Source: Ignavibacteriales bacterium (lineage in GTDB: Bacteria; Bacteroidota; Ignavibacteria; Ignavibacteriales; Ignavibacteriaceae). From it: 64,000 nucleotides of DNA. Both the position numbers and the translations under genes were made by a program. A model generated the notes under the pieces. It saw only the letters and a list, made by a program, of their open reading frames with translations. It ran no database searches and had not been told where the DNA came from. Location: positions 103,086 to 167,085 of the forward strand of contig JADJIH010000030.1 of the NCBI GenBank assembly GCA_016707115.1, given 5' to 3'. Positions 1 to 8,855 of the stretch are shown in pieces (positions within the stretch are counted from its first letter, which is position 1; each line of letters begins with the position of its first letter).

Positions 1-135
1 GATGAATTTAGAGAAGCAGGAGTTTATAGTGAAGAATTCAAAGTTAAGTATGAAGTTATAAGTTCAGGAATATATTTTTATAGATTACAAATCGGTGAGT
101 TTACTGAATCTAAGAAAATGACATATATTAAATGA
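1..135 (+). CDS. C-terminal end of a T9SS-secreted protein (partial)
   Basis: The window opens inside a reading frame that ends at 133-135 (TGA). The 44 visible residues match the last part of a type IX secretion (Por) sorting domain: a SSGIYFYRLQIGEF strand followed by the terminal TESKKMTYIK. The same ending occurs in the proteins at 11911, 32061 and 46602. In this family the C-terminal domain directs export across the outer membrane and is then usually cleaved. The functional part of the protein lies outside the window, so its role cannot be judged. Confidence 0.85.
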   Translation, partial: DEFREAGVYSEEFKVKYEVISSGIYFYRLQIGEFTESKKMTYIK

Positions 136-213
136 ATTTCTAATAATCTTTTAAGTTGAAAAAAAACCTAGAAGGTTATGTTTTTATAAATTTTTATTGA
201 AGAAAAGAATACT

Positions 214-2004
214 TTGGCAAAAATCAGTTTTACTAAAATTTTACTTTTATTTTATGCTTATTTATTACTCATTCCATTTTCTACTTTTGCACAACTTGAA
301 TCTGATAGAAATCTTTTAAAGATTGATATAGATTCTAATGTTGTGCTGCCTCCATCCTGGGCGTTTGGAGTTCTTTATGGCGGATATACAAATCAAGTTG
401 AAACAATTGAAAGAATTAATAATATCATCGCTCACGATTATCCTATTGATGCCTATTGGATTGATTCGTGGTTTTGGAGTTATCTTGAAAAAGGGAAAGG
501 ACCAAAAGATTATATAAATTTTATTGGCGATTCAATAAGTTATCCTGATAGAAAAATGATGTGGAATTATTTTTCAGATAATAATATCAAAGCCGGATTT
601 TGGACATGGGATTGCATTTTAAAAACTGGTAACGAAACAGTCTTTAATGATTTTAATGAAAAAGGATTTTTCAAAAATGTTTATTTAGAAAAAGGTTCGT
701 GGCATAATTACAGTACAACAACTGCGATGTATGAAAAAGGAAATGAAGCAGAAGGAACATTATGTGGAAATATTGACTTTGAAAATCCGTTGGCTGTAAA
801 ATACTTTAAACAAAGAATGAAACACTTTTTTGATGAAGGTGCCGATTTTATAAAACTTGATCGCACATCTGCTATTCCGGTTTGTAAAGCTGTGTTTGAA
901 ATGACTCAGCAGTTTGGATTAGAAACAAAAGGGCGTGGTTTTATTTTATCCCATACCGGCGGGATGGATAAGGATGAGTATAAAAAGTATCCAACCAAAT
1001 GGACTGACGATACTCGTTCTGATTGGACTGTTGAAAAATCAACCAAAGAATTTAATTCGTGGGTACCTCATATAGCATTAAAAGAAAACATTGCAATGTT
1101 TACAGATCCAAATAAAGAAAGCAGTAAGATTCCGTTTCTTACAAATGATCTTGGTGGATTTGATATGGGTAAAACTGATAAAGTTGATGAAGAACTTTAT
1201 ATAAGATGGATGCAGTTTTCTATGTTTACTCCAATTGTAGAAGTTTTTTCACAACCGGAAAATCCAACATCAAATCTTGCTTACAAATATTCTAAAAGAG
1301 CTGATAAGTTATTTATACAGTATTCTCATTTACGAATGCAACTATTTCCATACATTTATTCTTATGCACATCACACAAGAATAGAAGCCAAGCAAATTAT
1401 TAGGAAAATACCTGGCAGATTGTACGAGTATAATTTTGGGAATGAACTTTTAATTGCACCGGTTTATGAACAAGGTGCAATAAGCAGAGAAATAGATTTA
1501 CCTGAAGGCAAATGGATAAACTTTTGGACAGATGAAATTGTTGAAGGTAATCGAAAGATTTTTGTTGATGCGCCTATTGATGTAATTCCTATATATGTTA
1601 AAAGTGGAGCGATTATTCCGATGCGTAATTACAATCGCTCAATTGAAAGCGGGACTAATGATTCTCTAATTATTCATATTTATCCCGATGAAAATTCTGA
1701 GTTTAATTTGATAGAGGATGATGGAGTGAGCAATGATTACTTAAAAGGTAATGTTGCAATAACTGATTTTGAGATTAGGAGAATAAAAAACAGATATGTT
1801 CTTGAAATCAAACCAATAATAGGCAGTTATTCTGGAATGAAATCAAATAGAGTTCTAAAATTAATCATACACAGTAGAATTATTAATAATATAAGTTTTA
1901 ATGACTCCAGTGTTAAGTTTGTTAGAAAAGACACTTTTATTGAAACAGAATTTATAACTATAAATAAGAGGAGAGGGGATTTCATTGCAATTGATTTTGA
2001 GTAA
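214..2004 (+). CDS. Secreted glycoside hydrolase family 31 (alpha-glucosidase/xylosidase type)
   Basis: A 596-residue protein read from a TTG start, with an N-terminal signal peptide (hydrophobic stretch ending near FSTFAQ). It has GH31 hallmarks: the DFIKLD nucleophile strand with Asp216, the WTDDTRSDW region carrying the likely acid/base Asp (265 or 266), the NDLGGFD motif, and the FPYIYSYAHHTR and LLIAPVY segments before a beta-sandwich C-terminal region. Members hydrolyse alpha-linked glycosides by a retaining mechanism; substrate cannot be fixed from sequence. It is predicted to act in the periplasm or outside the cell. The stop overlaps the upstream start option of the SGNH hydrolase, so the two are probably co-transcribed. 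No in-frame ATG lies near the signal peptide, which supports the TTG start. Confidence 0.9.
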   Translation: MAKISFTKILLLFYAYLLLIPFSTFAQLESDRNLLKIDIDSNVVLPPSWAFGVLYGGYTNQVETIERINNIIAHDYPIDAYWIDSWFWSYLEKGKGPKDYINFIGDSISYPDRKMMWNYFSDNNIKAGFWTWDCILKTGNETVFNDFNEKGFFKNVYLEKGSWHNYSTTTAMYEKGNEAEGTLCGNIDFENPLAVKYFKQRMKHFFDEGADFIKLDRTSAIPVCKAVFEMTQQFGLETKGRGFILSHTGGMDKDEYKKYPTKWTDDTRSDWTVEKSTKEFNSWVPHIALKENIAMFTDPNKESSKIPFLTNDLGGFDMGKTDKVDEELYIRWMQFSMFTPIVEVFSQPENPTSNLAYKYSKRADKLFIQYSHLRMQLFPYIYSYAHHTRIEAKQIIRKIPGRLYEYNFGNELLIAPVYEQGAISREIDLPEGKWINFWTDEIVEGNRKIFVDAPIDVIPIYVKSGAIIPMRNYNRSIESGTNDSLIIHIYPDENSEFNLIEDDGVSNDYLKGNVAITDFEIRRIKNRYVLEIKPIIGSYSGMKSNRVLKLIIHSRIINNISFNDSSVKFVRKDTFIETEFITINKRRGDFIAIDFE

Positions 2005-2698
2005 ATTCAAAATGAGTTTGACCAAAATTATTTTTGTAAGCTTAGTAAGCACTTCAATTATATTAATCGCAGATTCATCAGTAAAAAATATTTTGTTAGT
2101 TGGCGATAGCATTTCGATTTTATATGCACCTTATCTTAAAGAATATATCGATGATTGTTTCAACCTTCGATTAAAAGGAAATCAATCTGATGCAATAATT
2201 AATTTAGATAACCCGAAAGGAGCAAATGCTGGCAACTCCAGAATGATTTTAGATTATCTAAAACATTTTAAAGAAACTGATGTAAATTTTAATGATGATA
2301 TTATTTTGCTTAATTGTGGATTGCACGATATAAAAACTGATCCAATTTCAAATGTAAATGCTATTAGTCTAAGTGAATATAAATCCAATCTTGATTCTAT
2401 TTATTGGATTATAATGCAATTAAACAAAAAACTCATTTGGGTTAACACAACTCCTGTTAATGATTCAATACACAATTCAAAACAAGTTGGATTTTATCGT
2501 TACAATAAGGATGTTGAAAACTACAATTCTATCGCAGACAGTTTTTTTACAGAGCATAATGTTCCAATCATTGATCTGTATTCTTTTACAAAATCTTTTC
2601 CAAAAGAAGCATATTCTGATCATGTTCATTTTAAACCCAAATATGCTCAACTTCAAGCAAAGTACATTGCGGAATTTATTCTAAATAAAAATTACTAG
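1985..2698 (+). CDS. SGNH/GDSL-type hydrolase, exported
   Basis: A 228-237 residue protein with the SGNH fold blocks: GDSIS near the N terminus (nucleophile Ser), a GNSRM segment (block II region), NCGLHDIK as block III, and SDHVHF (DxxH) near the C terminus. The family includes esterases and carbohydrate acetylesterases. Block III reads GLHD where most members have GxND, so His replaces the oxyanion-hole Asn. Two starts are possible: TTG at 1985, just after a purine-rich GAGGAGAGGGG stretch, or ATG at 2012, which begins directly at the hydrophobic signal sequence. The first overlaps the GH31 gene by 20 bases. Next to GH31, removal of acyl groups from a polysaccharide is a plausible role, but this is inference. 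Confidence 0.75.
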   Translation: MQLILSKFKMSLTKIIFVSLVSTSIILIADSSVKNILLVGDSISILYAPYLKEYIDDCFNLRLKGNQSDAIINLDNPKGANAGNSRMILDYLKHFKETDVNFNDDIILLNCGLHDIKTDPISNVNAISLSEYKSNLDSIYWIIMQLNKKLIWVNTTPVNDSIHNSKQVGFYRYNKDVENYNSIADSFFTEHNVPIIDLYSFTKSFPKEAYSDHVHFKPKYAQLQAKYIAEFILNKNY

Positions 2699-2812
2699 TC
2701 AAATCTTTAATTCTTACTTTACTGCAACTTAATCTTTTTAATAATGAGTAAAGAATCATTATTTTAGATCATAAAATATTTAGTTAATCATAAAATAAGT
2801 GAGTAAAATTTA

Positions 2813-5038
2813 ATGGCAGCAAAAATTATTTGGACAAAAATTGATGAAGCTCCCGCTTTAGCAACTTATTGTTTATTACCCATCGTAGAATCATTTGCAA
2901 AAGGAACAGGAATTGAAATAGAGTTAAAAGATATTTCTCTCGCGGGAAGAATAATTGCAAACTTTCCCGATAATCTAACTGAGGAACAAAAAATTTCTGA
3001 TTATCTAACTGAACTTGGTGAGGTTGCAAAAACTCCTGATGCAAATATAATTAAGCTCCCAAATATCAGTGCTTCAATTCCACAACTAAAAGAAGCGATT
3101 AAAGAATTACAGGATAAAGGTTTTAAAATCCCTGATTATCCTGAAGAACCAAAAAATGATGAAGAGAAAAAATTAAAAGAAAGATTTGCAAAAGTACTTG
3201 GCTCTGCTGTAAATCCTGTTCTTAGAGAAGGCAATTCTGATAGACGAGCTTCTTTATCAGTTAAAAAGTTTGCTCAAAAACATCCGCATAAAATGATGAA
3301 ACCATGGCCAGCTTCAGGCTCAAAAGCCAGAGTTGCGCATATGACACAAAAAGATTTTTATGGAAATGAAACCGCACTTACTCTTGATAAAAATGATGTT
3401 GTTAAAATTGAATATGTTGATCAAAATGGAAACACAACCATTCTTAAAGAAAATCTTAAACTTCTTAACGGAGAAGTAATTGATACAACGGTAATGAATG
3501 TTAAAGAGTTACGAAAATTTTATGCTGAACAAATTGAAGAAGCAAAAAAAGATAATGTTTTGCTTTCACTTCATCTTAAAGCAACTATGATGAAAATTTC
3601 TGATCCAATTATGTTTGGTCACGCAGTATCAGTTTATTATAAAGATGCTCTCGATAAGCATGCCGATGTACTAAAAGAAATTGGAGCAAATGTAAACAAT
3701 GGTCTTTTGGATGTAATTGAAAAACTAAAAAAACTTCCTGAAGAAAAAAGACTTGAGATAGAAGCAGATATTAATAAAGTTTATAAATACCAGCCTGAAC
3801 TTGCAATGATTGATTCAAGAATTGGAAAAACAAATCTGCATGTTCCAAATGATGTTATTGTTGATGCATCCATGCCTAATGTTGTGCGTGATGGCGGAAA
3901 GATGTGGAACAAAAAAGATGAACTTCAGGATTGTATTGCAATGATTCCTGATCGTTGTTATGCAACTATTTACCAGGAAATTATTCAAGATGCAAAAGCA
4001 AATGGACAGTTTGATCCTGCAACAATGGGCGCTGTTTCTAACGTTGGTTTGATGGCTCAGAAAGCTGAAGAATACGGCTCACACGATAAAACTTTTGAAT
4101 CAAAAGGAAATGGTGTTATTCGTGTCGTAAATTCAGAAGGAAAAATATTACTTGAGCAGCAAGTTGAAAAAGGTGATATTTTTAGAATGTGCCAGGCTAA
4201 AGATGAACCAATTAAAGATTGGGTAAAGCTAGCTGTAAATAGAGCAAAAGCTTCCAACACTCCAGCAATTTTTTGGCTTGATGAAAACAGGGCACACGAT
4301 AGAGAAATTATTGCAAAGGTTAAAAAATATTTACCTGAGCATGATACAACTGGATTAGAAATTAAAATTCTTAAACCTGTTGATGCAATGAAATACACTT
4401 TAGAAAGAGTTAGAAAAGGATTGGATACCATTTCTGTAACAGGAAACGTACTTCGTGATTATCTAACAGACTTATTCCCAATACTTGAATTAGGTACAAG
4501 TGCAAGAATGCTTTCAATCGTTCCATTATTAAATGGCGGCGGATTATTTGAAACTGGTGCCGGCGGTTCAGCACCAAAACATGTTCAGCAATTACTTAAA
4601 GAAAACCATCTAAGATGGGATTCATTAGGAGAATATTGTGCTCTTGTTCCTTCAATTGAAATGATTGCTGATAAAACTGGTAATGCAAAAGCAGCACTCT
4701 TAGCCGAAACATTAGATGTTGCAATCGGAAAGTATTTAGAAAACTCCCGTTATCCTTCACGTAAAGCCGGTGAAATTGATAACAGAGGAAGCTCATTTTA
4801 TTTAGCATTTTATTGGGCACAAGCTTTATCAGAACAAAATAAAGATACAGAATTAAAAACACGTTTTACAAAAATGTTTCAGGAACTAAAATCAAACGAA
4901 GAAAAAATTGTGAGTGAATTGATTTCTGTTCAAGGTAAGCCTGTTGATGTTGGCGGTTACTATTTGCCTGATGATAAGAAAGCTAATGAAGTTATGCGTC
5001 CTAGTTTAACACTTAATAAAATAATTGATGAAATGTAG
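2813..5038 (+). CDS. icd: NADP-dependent isocitrate dehydrogenase, monomeric type
   Basis: The 741-residue length and the start (MAAKIIWTKIDEAPALATY) are typical of monomeric IDH, about 740 residues and unrelated in size to the 45 kDa dimeric enzyme. Further conserved stretches include the PNISASIPQLKEAI segment, the SDRRASLSVKKFAQKHPHKM region that holds substrate-binding residues, and the GGGLFETGAGGSAPKHVQQ block. The enzyme oxidatively decarboxylates isocitrate to 2-oxoglutarate with NADP in the cytoplasm (TCA cycle). It stands alone, with its own terminator hairpin at 5069-5086. The ATG lies after an A/T-rich leader without a clear Shine-Dalgarno site. Confidence 0.95.
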   Translation: MAAKIIWTKIDEAPALATYCLLPIVESFAKGTGIEIELKDISLAGRIIANFPDNLTEEQKISDYLTELGEVAKTPDANIIKLPNISASIPQLKEAIKELQDKGFKIPDYPEEPKNDEEKKLKERFAKVLGSAVNPVLREGNSDRRASLSVKKFAQKHPHKMMKPWPASGSKARVAHMTQKDFYGNETALTLDKNDVVKIEYVDQNGNTTILKENLKLLNGEVIDTTVMNVKELRKFYAEQIEEAKKDNVLLSLHLKATMMKISDPIMFGHAVSVYYKDALDKHADVLKEIGANVNNGLLDVIEKLKKLPEEKRLEIEADINKVYKYQPELAMIDSRIGKTNLHVPNDVIVDASMPNVVRDGGKMWNKKDELQDCIAMIPDRCYATIYQEIIQDAKANGQFDPATMGAVSNVGLMAQKAEEYGSHDKTFESKGNGVIRVVNSEGKILLEQQVEKGDIFRMCQAKDEPIKDWVKLAVNRAKASNTPAIFWLDENRAHDREIIAKVKKYLPEHDTTGLEIKILKPVDAMKYTLERVRKGLDTISVTGNVLRDYLTDLFPILELGTSARMLSIVPLLNGGGLFETGAGGSAPKHVQQLLKENHLRWDSLGEYCALVPSIEMIADKTGNAKAALLAETLDVAIGKYLENSRYPSRKAGEIDNRGSSFYLAFYWAQALSEQNKDTELKTRFTKMFQELKSNEEKIVSELISVQGKPVDVGGYYLPDDKKANEVMRPSLTLNKIIDEM

Positions 5039-5068
5039 TTACAAGTTATTTTATATATCCATTAATAA

Positions 5069-5092
5069 GGCTCAGGTAACTGAGCCATTTTT
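5069..5092 (+). terminator. Rho-independent terminator after icd
   Basis: Perfect 7-bp stem GGCTCAG/CTGAGCC with a GTAA tetraloop, followed by ATTTTTATT. It begins 30 bases after the icd stop codon. Confidence 0.8.
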
Positions 5093-5194
5093 ATTGCCGA
5101 TATTGTTGACTAAAACTTTTCTTTAACCTAAGTTACAATTGTAAATAATCAACTGAGTTTTATAGTTTAATTATTTTATTCAGGGGATAATGTT

Positions 5195-5569
5195 ATGGAA
5201 AAAAAATTTGCTTTTCAGTTTGATGATTCAACCCGCATCTTGTACAAACACTACTTTGGAATGATTACTCTTGAGGATATATACTCTTCCTGGGATTATG
5301 CGTTTAACAACAACATAATACCCGCCGGAACCAGAAGTTTTATTTTAGATTATCGCGAAGCTTCCTTTGATATCAAAATTAAAGAGTATCATAAAATTGC
5401 AGACTATTATGCCGATCATCTTGAAGTATTTAAGAATTGCAAAATTGCCATTATAACTCAAACACCTAAAGATGTAGTTATACCTGCACTGGTTGAAACG
5501 AAAGATAAGGGTTACATATCTAAACCTTTCTATTCAATTGAAGCTGCAATTGATTGGGTTTTAAAATAA
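5195..5569 (+). CDS. Small STAS/SpoIIAA-like protein of unknown function
   Basis: A 124-residue soluble protein with no signal peptide. The pattern of a strand-rich start (FAFQFDDSTRILYKHYFG), a helix (LEDIYSSWDYAF), a hydrophobic strand ending in a DYREA motif (FILDYREASFD) and a final helix IEAAIDWVLK resembles SpoIIAA/STAS-like small proteins common in Bacteroidota. Specific function is not recognised. A good Shine-Dalgarno site (CAGGGGATAATGTT) precedes the ATG. The GNAT gene starts 18 bases after its stop, so they probably share a transcript. Confidence 0.65.
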   Translation: MEKKFAFQFDDSTRILYKHYFGMITLEDIYSSWDYAFNNNIIPAGTRSFILDYREASFDIKIKEYHKIADYYADHLEVFKNCKIAIITQTPKDVVIPALVETKDKGYISKPFYSIEAAIDWVLK

Positions 5570-5587
5570 AAAATCAAAGTATAGATT

Positions 5588-6175
5588 ATGAATTTTAAAA
5601 TAAATGATGATGTATTTAACGTCTTCCCAAAATTGGAAACTGAAAGATTACTTTTAACAGAGTTTGAAAAAACTGATGCAGAAGAACTATTTAAAATGCG
5701 CTCTGATGATAGAGTTCAAAAATATCTGGATAGAGATCCTCATAGAACTGTTGAAGAATCCAGGATAATGATTGAGGGAATGATTGCATCTTACATCAGT
5801 AAAGAGGGTATAAACTGGATAATCAGAAAAAAAGATACACGTGATGTAATTGGCTATATCGGATATTGGAGAATGATAAGAAATAATGTACGAGCTGAGA
5901 TTGGATATGCGATGAAACCGGAATACTGGGGTAAAGGATATATGCAGGAAGCACTAATCAAAGTAATTGATTTCGGCTTTAATGAATTTTGTCTGCACAG
6001 CATCGAAGCTAATGTTAATCCTGATAATGCAAGTTCTATAAAACTTTTAGAAAAATGTGGATTTAAAAGAGAAGCTTACTTCAATGAGGATTATTTTTAT
6101 AACGGAAAATTTTTAGACAGTGCCATATATAGTTTGTTAGAAACAGATTGTGAAAATAAATTTACGCGTCACTGA
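5588..6175 (+). CDS. GNAT family N-acetyltransferase (RimJ/RimL-like)
   Basis: A 195-residue protein with the RimJ/RimL-type acetyltransferase layout: LETERLLLTEFEKTDAEELF at the start, the RAEIGYAMKPEYWGKGYMQEA segment (motif A, binding acetyl-CoA), then NVNPDNASSIKLLEKCGF (motif B) typical of the family. It transfers an acetyl group from acetyl-CoA to an amine, either a protein N-terminus or a small molecule; the substrate cannot be assigned. It follows the STAS-like gene closely. Confidence 0.88.
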   Translation: MNFKINDDVFNVFPKLETERLLLTEFEKTDAEELFKMRSDDRVQKYLDRDPHRTVEESRIMIEGMIASYISKEGINWIIRKKDTRDVIGYIGYWRMIRNNVRAEIGYAMKPEYWGKGYMQEALIKVIDFGFNEFCLHSIEANVNPDNASSIKLLEKCGFKREAYFNEDYFYNGKFLDSAIYSLLETDCENKFTRH

Positions 6176-6498
6176 TGTCGTCCTGAGTCTAAGAATGATA
6201 TTTTCTGAATTGAGAATTTCAAATAGAAAATTTACCAAATTGTTAAGATGTAAAAGGAATTAATTGGAATGCTTATTGACTATATAACATCGCACTGAAT
6301 TTCGTGTTAAATTTAACTGGCGGGTACTGTTGTTAGATATGCAGGAAGACTTCATCTGGAAGTCTTCCTTTTTTTTAAAAAAAACTTTACGACACACAAC
6401 CCTTAAACTCATTTAAGTATCTATCCATTGATTAAAATTTTTAATTGCGCTAATTTGCTAGTGTTATTTTAATTAGAATTATTTTACTTGTTACATTA
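6176..6498. other. Intergenic region with a terminator but no recognised gene
   Basis: About 320 bases between the GNAT and DUF3795 genes. It holds the strong hairpin at 6343-6376. No convincing open reading frame or known RNA family was recognised in the 167 bases between the GNAT stop and the hairpin. Confidence 0.5.
6343..6376 (+). terminator. Strong rho-independent terminator
   Basis: Perfect 11-bp stem AGGAAGACTTC/GAAGTCTTCCT with a 5-base loop (ATCTG), followed by eight T residues. It lies about 167 bases beyond the GNAT stop codon, which is far for that operon's own terminator. Confidence 0.85.
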
Positions 6499-6921
6499 AT
6501 GGGTACAAATAAACTTTCCATAAAAAACTCAAACTCAATTCTGCTTATTGCTCCTTGCGGAATGAACTGCATTTTATGTTATGCTTACCAAAGAAATAAA
6601 AATCATTGTCCTGGATGCAGAGTAGAATCTAATAATAAAAATATATCCTGTATAAATTGCAGAATAAAAAATTGTAAAAATTTTAATGACACCAGTAAAA
6701 GTTTTTGTTACGATTGTGAAAGTTTCCTTTGTAAGCTATTAAAGCATTTAGATAAACGATACCGTACAAAGTACAATATGAGTATGATTGATAATCTTGT
6801 GTCTATCAAAAAGGATGGAATAAAAAAGTTCATTCTTAATGAAAATAAAAGATGGGCTTGTAAAATTTGTGGTGAAAGTATTTGTGTGCATAAAGGTAGC
6901 TGCCTTAATTGTAGCAACTAA
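6499..6921 (+). CDS. DUF3795 cysteine-rich protein
   Basis: A 140-residue protein with the opening IAPCGMNCILCYAY and then CPGCR, a pattern typical of DUF3795 proteins, which carry several cysteine clusters likely to bind a metal or an iron-sulfur cluster. More cysteine pairs follow (CINCRIKNC, CYDCESFLC, CKICGESIC, CLNC), making about 18 cysteines in all, unusual for an aerobic cytosolic protein. No function is established for the family. It is followed 61 bases later by a methyltransferase gene. Confidence 0.75.
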   Translation: MGTNKLSIKNSNSILLIAPCGMNCILCYAYQRNKNHCPGCRVESNNKNISCINCRIKNCKNFNDTSKSFCYDCESFLCKLLKHLDKRYRTKYNMSMIDNLVSIKKDGIKKFILNENKRWACKICGESICVHKGSCLNCSN

Positions 6922-6982
6922 ACGTTCAATTTTTCTATGTAGAAAGTTGAATTATAAATATTGAAATAGCTTAGAGGATATT

Positions 6983-7537
6983 ATGAATGAACAAAAAACA
7001 AAAGTATGTCCCGTTGAACTTTCAGGTTCTCTGGATAATAAATTAAGAAGATGGTTGCAGAATCCAAGTAAATTATTAGCGCCATATTTAAAGCCCGGGA
7101 TGAAGGTGCTTGATATGGGATGTGGTCCGGGATTCTTTACAATTGAAATTGCAAAAATGATTGGCAGTGATGGAAAAGTATTTTCTGTCGATTTACAAGA
7201 AGGTATGCTGAATCAAATTAAAAAGAAGATTAAAGGATCGGAATTAGAAAAAAAGATTCATCTAATAAAAAGTGACGGAGACAATTTTGTCGTACCAGAG
7301 AAAGTAGATTTTATTTTAGCATTTTATATGATTCACGAAGTGCCCGATAAAGAGAATCTATTTAAACTGCTTAAGAATATACTTAATGAAAATGGACGTT
7401 TTCTTATTGTTGAGCCAAAACTTTTTCACGTTTCAAAAAAAGAATTTGAACTAACTTTGCAGAAAGCAGAACAGGCGGGATTTAAAATTACAAATGGCCC
7501 TAAATTGCCATTTAGTCATTCAGCAATTTTAAATTAA
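6983..7537 (+). CDS. Class I SAM-dependent methyltransferase
   Basis: A 184-residue protein with motif I VLDMGCGPGFFT (SAM binding), an acidic strand-end VFSVDLQEGM (motif II) and the FILAFYMIHEV motif IV region. It belongs to the Methyltransf_11/25, UbiE-like group. The substrate is unknown; small free-standing members often act on arsenite, quinones or small molecules. A purine-rich leader (TTAGAGGATATT) serves as ribosome binding site. Confidence 0.85.
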   Translation: MNEQKTKVCPVELSGSLDNKLRRWLQNPSKLLAPYLKPGMKVLDMGCGPGFFTIEIAKMIGSDGKVFSVDLQEGMLNQIKKKIKGSELEKKIHLIKSDGDNFVVPEKVDFILAFYMIHEVPDKENLFKLLKNILNENGRFLIVEPKLFHVSKKEFELTLQKAEQAGFKITNGPKLPFSHSAILN

Positions 7538-7544
7538 TCTCATA

Positions 7545-7585
7545 CTAACCCTCTTCTTACAAAGGAGAGAGAAAGAAGGGGTTAG
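7545..7585. repeat. Inverted repeat (hairpin) after the methyltransferase
   Basis: Arms CTAACCCTCTTCTT (7545-7558) and AAGAAGGGGTTAG (7573-7585) are complementary apart from one irregular position, with a 14-base purine-rich loop. It lies 8 bases after the methyltransferase stop. It lacks a T-run on the plus strand, so it looks more like a small dispersed palindrome than a classical terminator. Confidence 0.55.
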
Positions 7586-7671
7586 GTTGTTTGACTTAAA
7601 CTGGTTAAAAATGGTTAAGTAATAATAAAATTCTTTTTTAATTTAAATTTAATAAATCAAAAATATAGAAT

Positions 7672-8595
7672 ATGATCAGAATTTTTGTGTGTATTATTTT
7701 TATTTCTATTCAATGCTATTGCCAATTCACTCAGTATAGTGATTATGATTGGACTAAAACGGAAATTAATTATAGCAAAGAAAAGAAAACTGAATTGCTA
7801 AGTAGGGTCAAGTTAGAAGAAAATTTTGATATATCTTACTTAAAAGATACTCGTAGAAATTGTGTTACAGAAGAAGCATATAGTGAATTTCTGATTGAAG
7901 AATTAAAAAATTATCACATTTTAGATATAAATGGTGACTCAATTTTAGATGTTGTTTATGAGGGTCCGCATAATCCCAGTGAAGGTGATAATGTAGCTTT
8001 TTTTATAAATGATTCAGATAGTCTCGAGTTAGCATTATTTATTTATGGTAATATTGAAAGCATTATTTCTGAAAACAATTGTATAAAGAAAATAAATTTT
8101 ATCATACTACCTTGTTGTGCAAATTATATAACATTTAGAGATTATTACACAATTAAGAGCCACCCTGAACAATTGGTAAACTTTGACAGTCTCATCGTGA
8201 ATACTCCCATAAAGTTTATATCAAAAAAAATGATTGCTGTACTCGATTCTTCAGAAGCTTTGAATTATTGTCATCGACCTGATCGCGTCGTCAATAACAT
8301 TTCTGGCATAACTAATAAACAATGTTATGTTACTTTTGCACCTGAAAGAGTAAAAAACAAACTTCCTCCTGAAAGTAGTTCAGTATATGATTTTGGATAT
8401 ATAGCTGAAGGGAACAATCAGATAGCCAAACTTAATGATAGTGTTGAAATTACTGTTTTAGCTGATATGAAAAATAAAAAGTACTTTTTTATTAAAACTA
8501 AAAATCTACATACTTCACAAAGCATTTTCGGTAAAGATGATGTAATCTTTTATGGCTGGGTTGAATCGAAATACATTAAACTCAAAAAGTATTGA
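7672..8595 (+). CDS. Exported protein of unknown function
   Basis: A 307-residue protein with a clear signal peptide (MIRIFVCIIFISIQCYCQ), so it is probably periplasmic or outer-membrane associated. The middle contains ILDINGDSILDVVYEG, which resembles a calcium-binding DxNxDxxxD loop of the type seen in FG-GAP/VCBS or EF-hand-like proteins. Two cysteine pairs (CC at residues near 146 and others) could form disulfides. No family was recognised. The gene stands alone. Confidence 0.6.
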   Translation: MIRIFVCIIFISIQCYCQFTQYSDYDWTKTEINYSKEKKTELLSRVKLEENFDISYLKDTRRNCVTEEAYSEFLIEELKNYHILDINGDSILDVVYEGPHNPSEGDNVAFFINDSDSLELALFIYGNIESIISENNCIKKINFIILPCCANYITFRDYYTIKSHPEQLVNFDSLIVNTPIKFISKKMIAVLDSSEALNYCHRPDRVVNNISGITNKQCYVTFAPERVKNKLPPESSSVYDFGYIAEGNNQIAKLNDSVEITVLADMKNKKYFFIKTKNLHTSQSIFGKDDVIFYGWVESKYIKLKKY

Positions 8596-8640
8596 ATAAG
8601 TTTTCCCTTTACCGCTAACAACAATAAGCTTTTAGTAGTG

Positions 8641-8739
8641 TTGCAATTGCTCAAGATGCAATGGCTAAGACTCATCGTGCAATTGGATAATCTCATTGTG
8701 CAATTGCTCATAGTCATTATGCAACAACAAATAATCACT
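8641..8739. repeat. Short tandem repeat, 21-bp unit
   Basis: About four imperfect copies of a 21-bp unit starting at 8656, 8677, 8698 and 8719, each beginning RTGCAAYNG and ending near CTCATT. A partial copy precedes at about 8643. It lies in the gap between the exported unknown protein and the DUF4153 gene. The 21-bp period is a multiple of three, but no gene is supported here. Confidence 0.75.
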
Positions 8740-8855
8740 TGGATACTAGCATCTGACTAATTGACTAATAAAATCTGGTCAAACATTTTTGCAGCGATCA
8801 ACATTCTAAAAGCATTTATATTGCAAATAAAATATTAGATTAAAAGTACAGTAAT

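Noticed and set aside
4057..4431. A 124-codon open frame on the minus strand inside icd
   Set aside because: It lies entirely within the clearly coding icd gene, has no ribosome binding site and no recognised family.
8550..8738. Minus-strand frame of 62 codons with repeated SNCTM units
   Set aside because: It is a product of the 21-bp tandem repeat, and it overlaps the end of a real gene.
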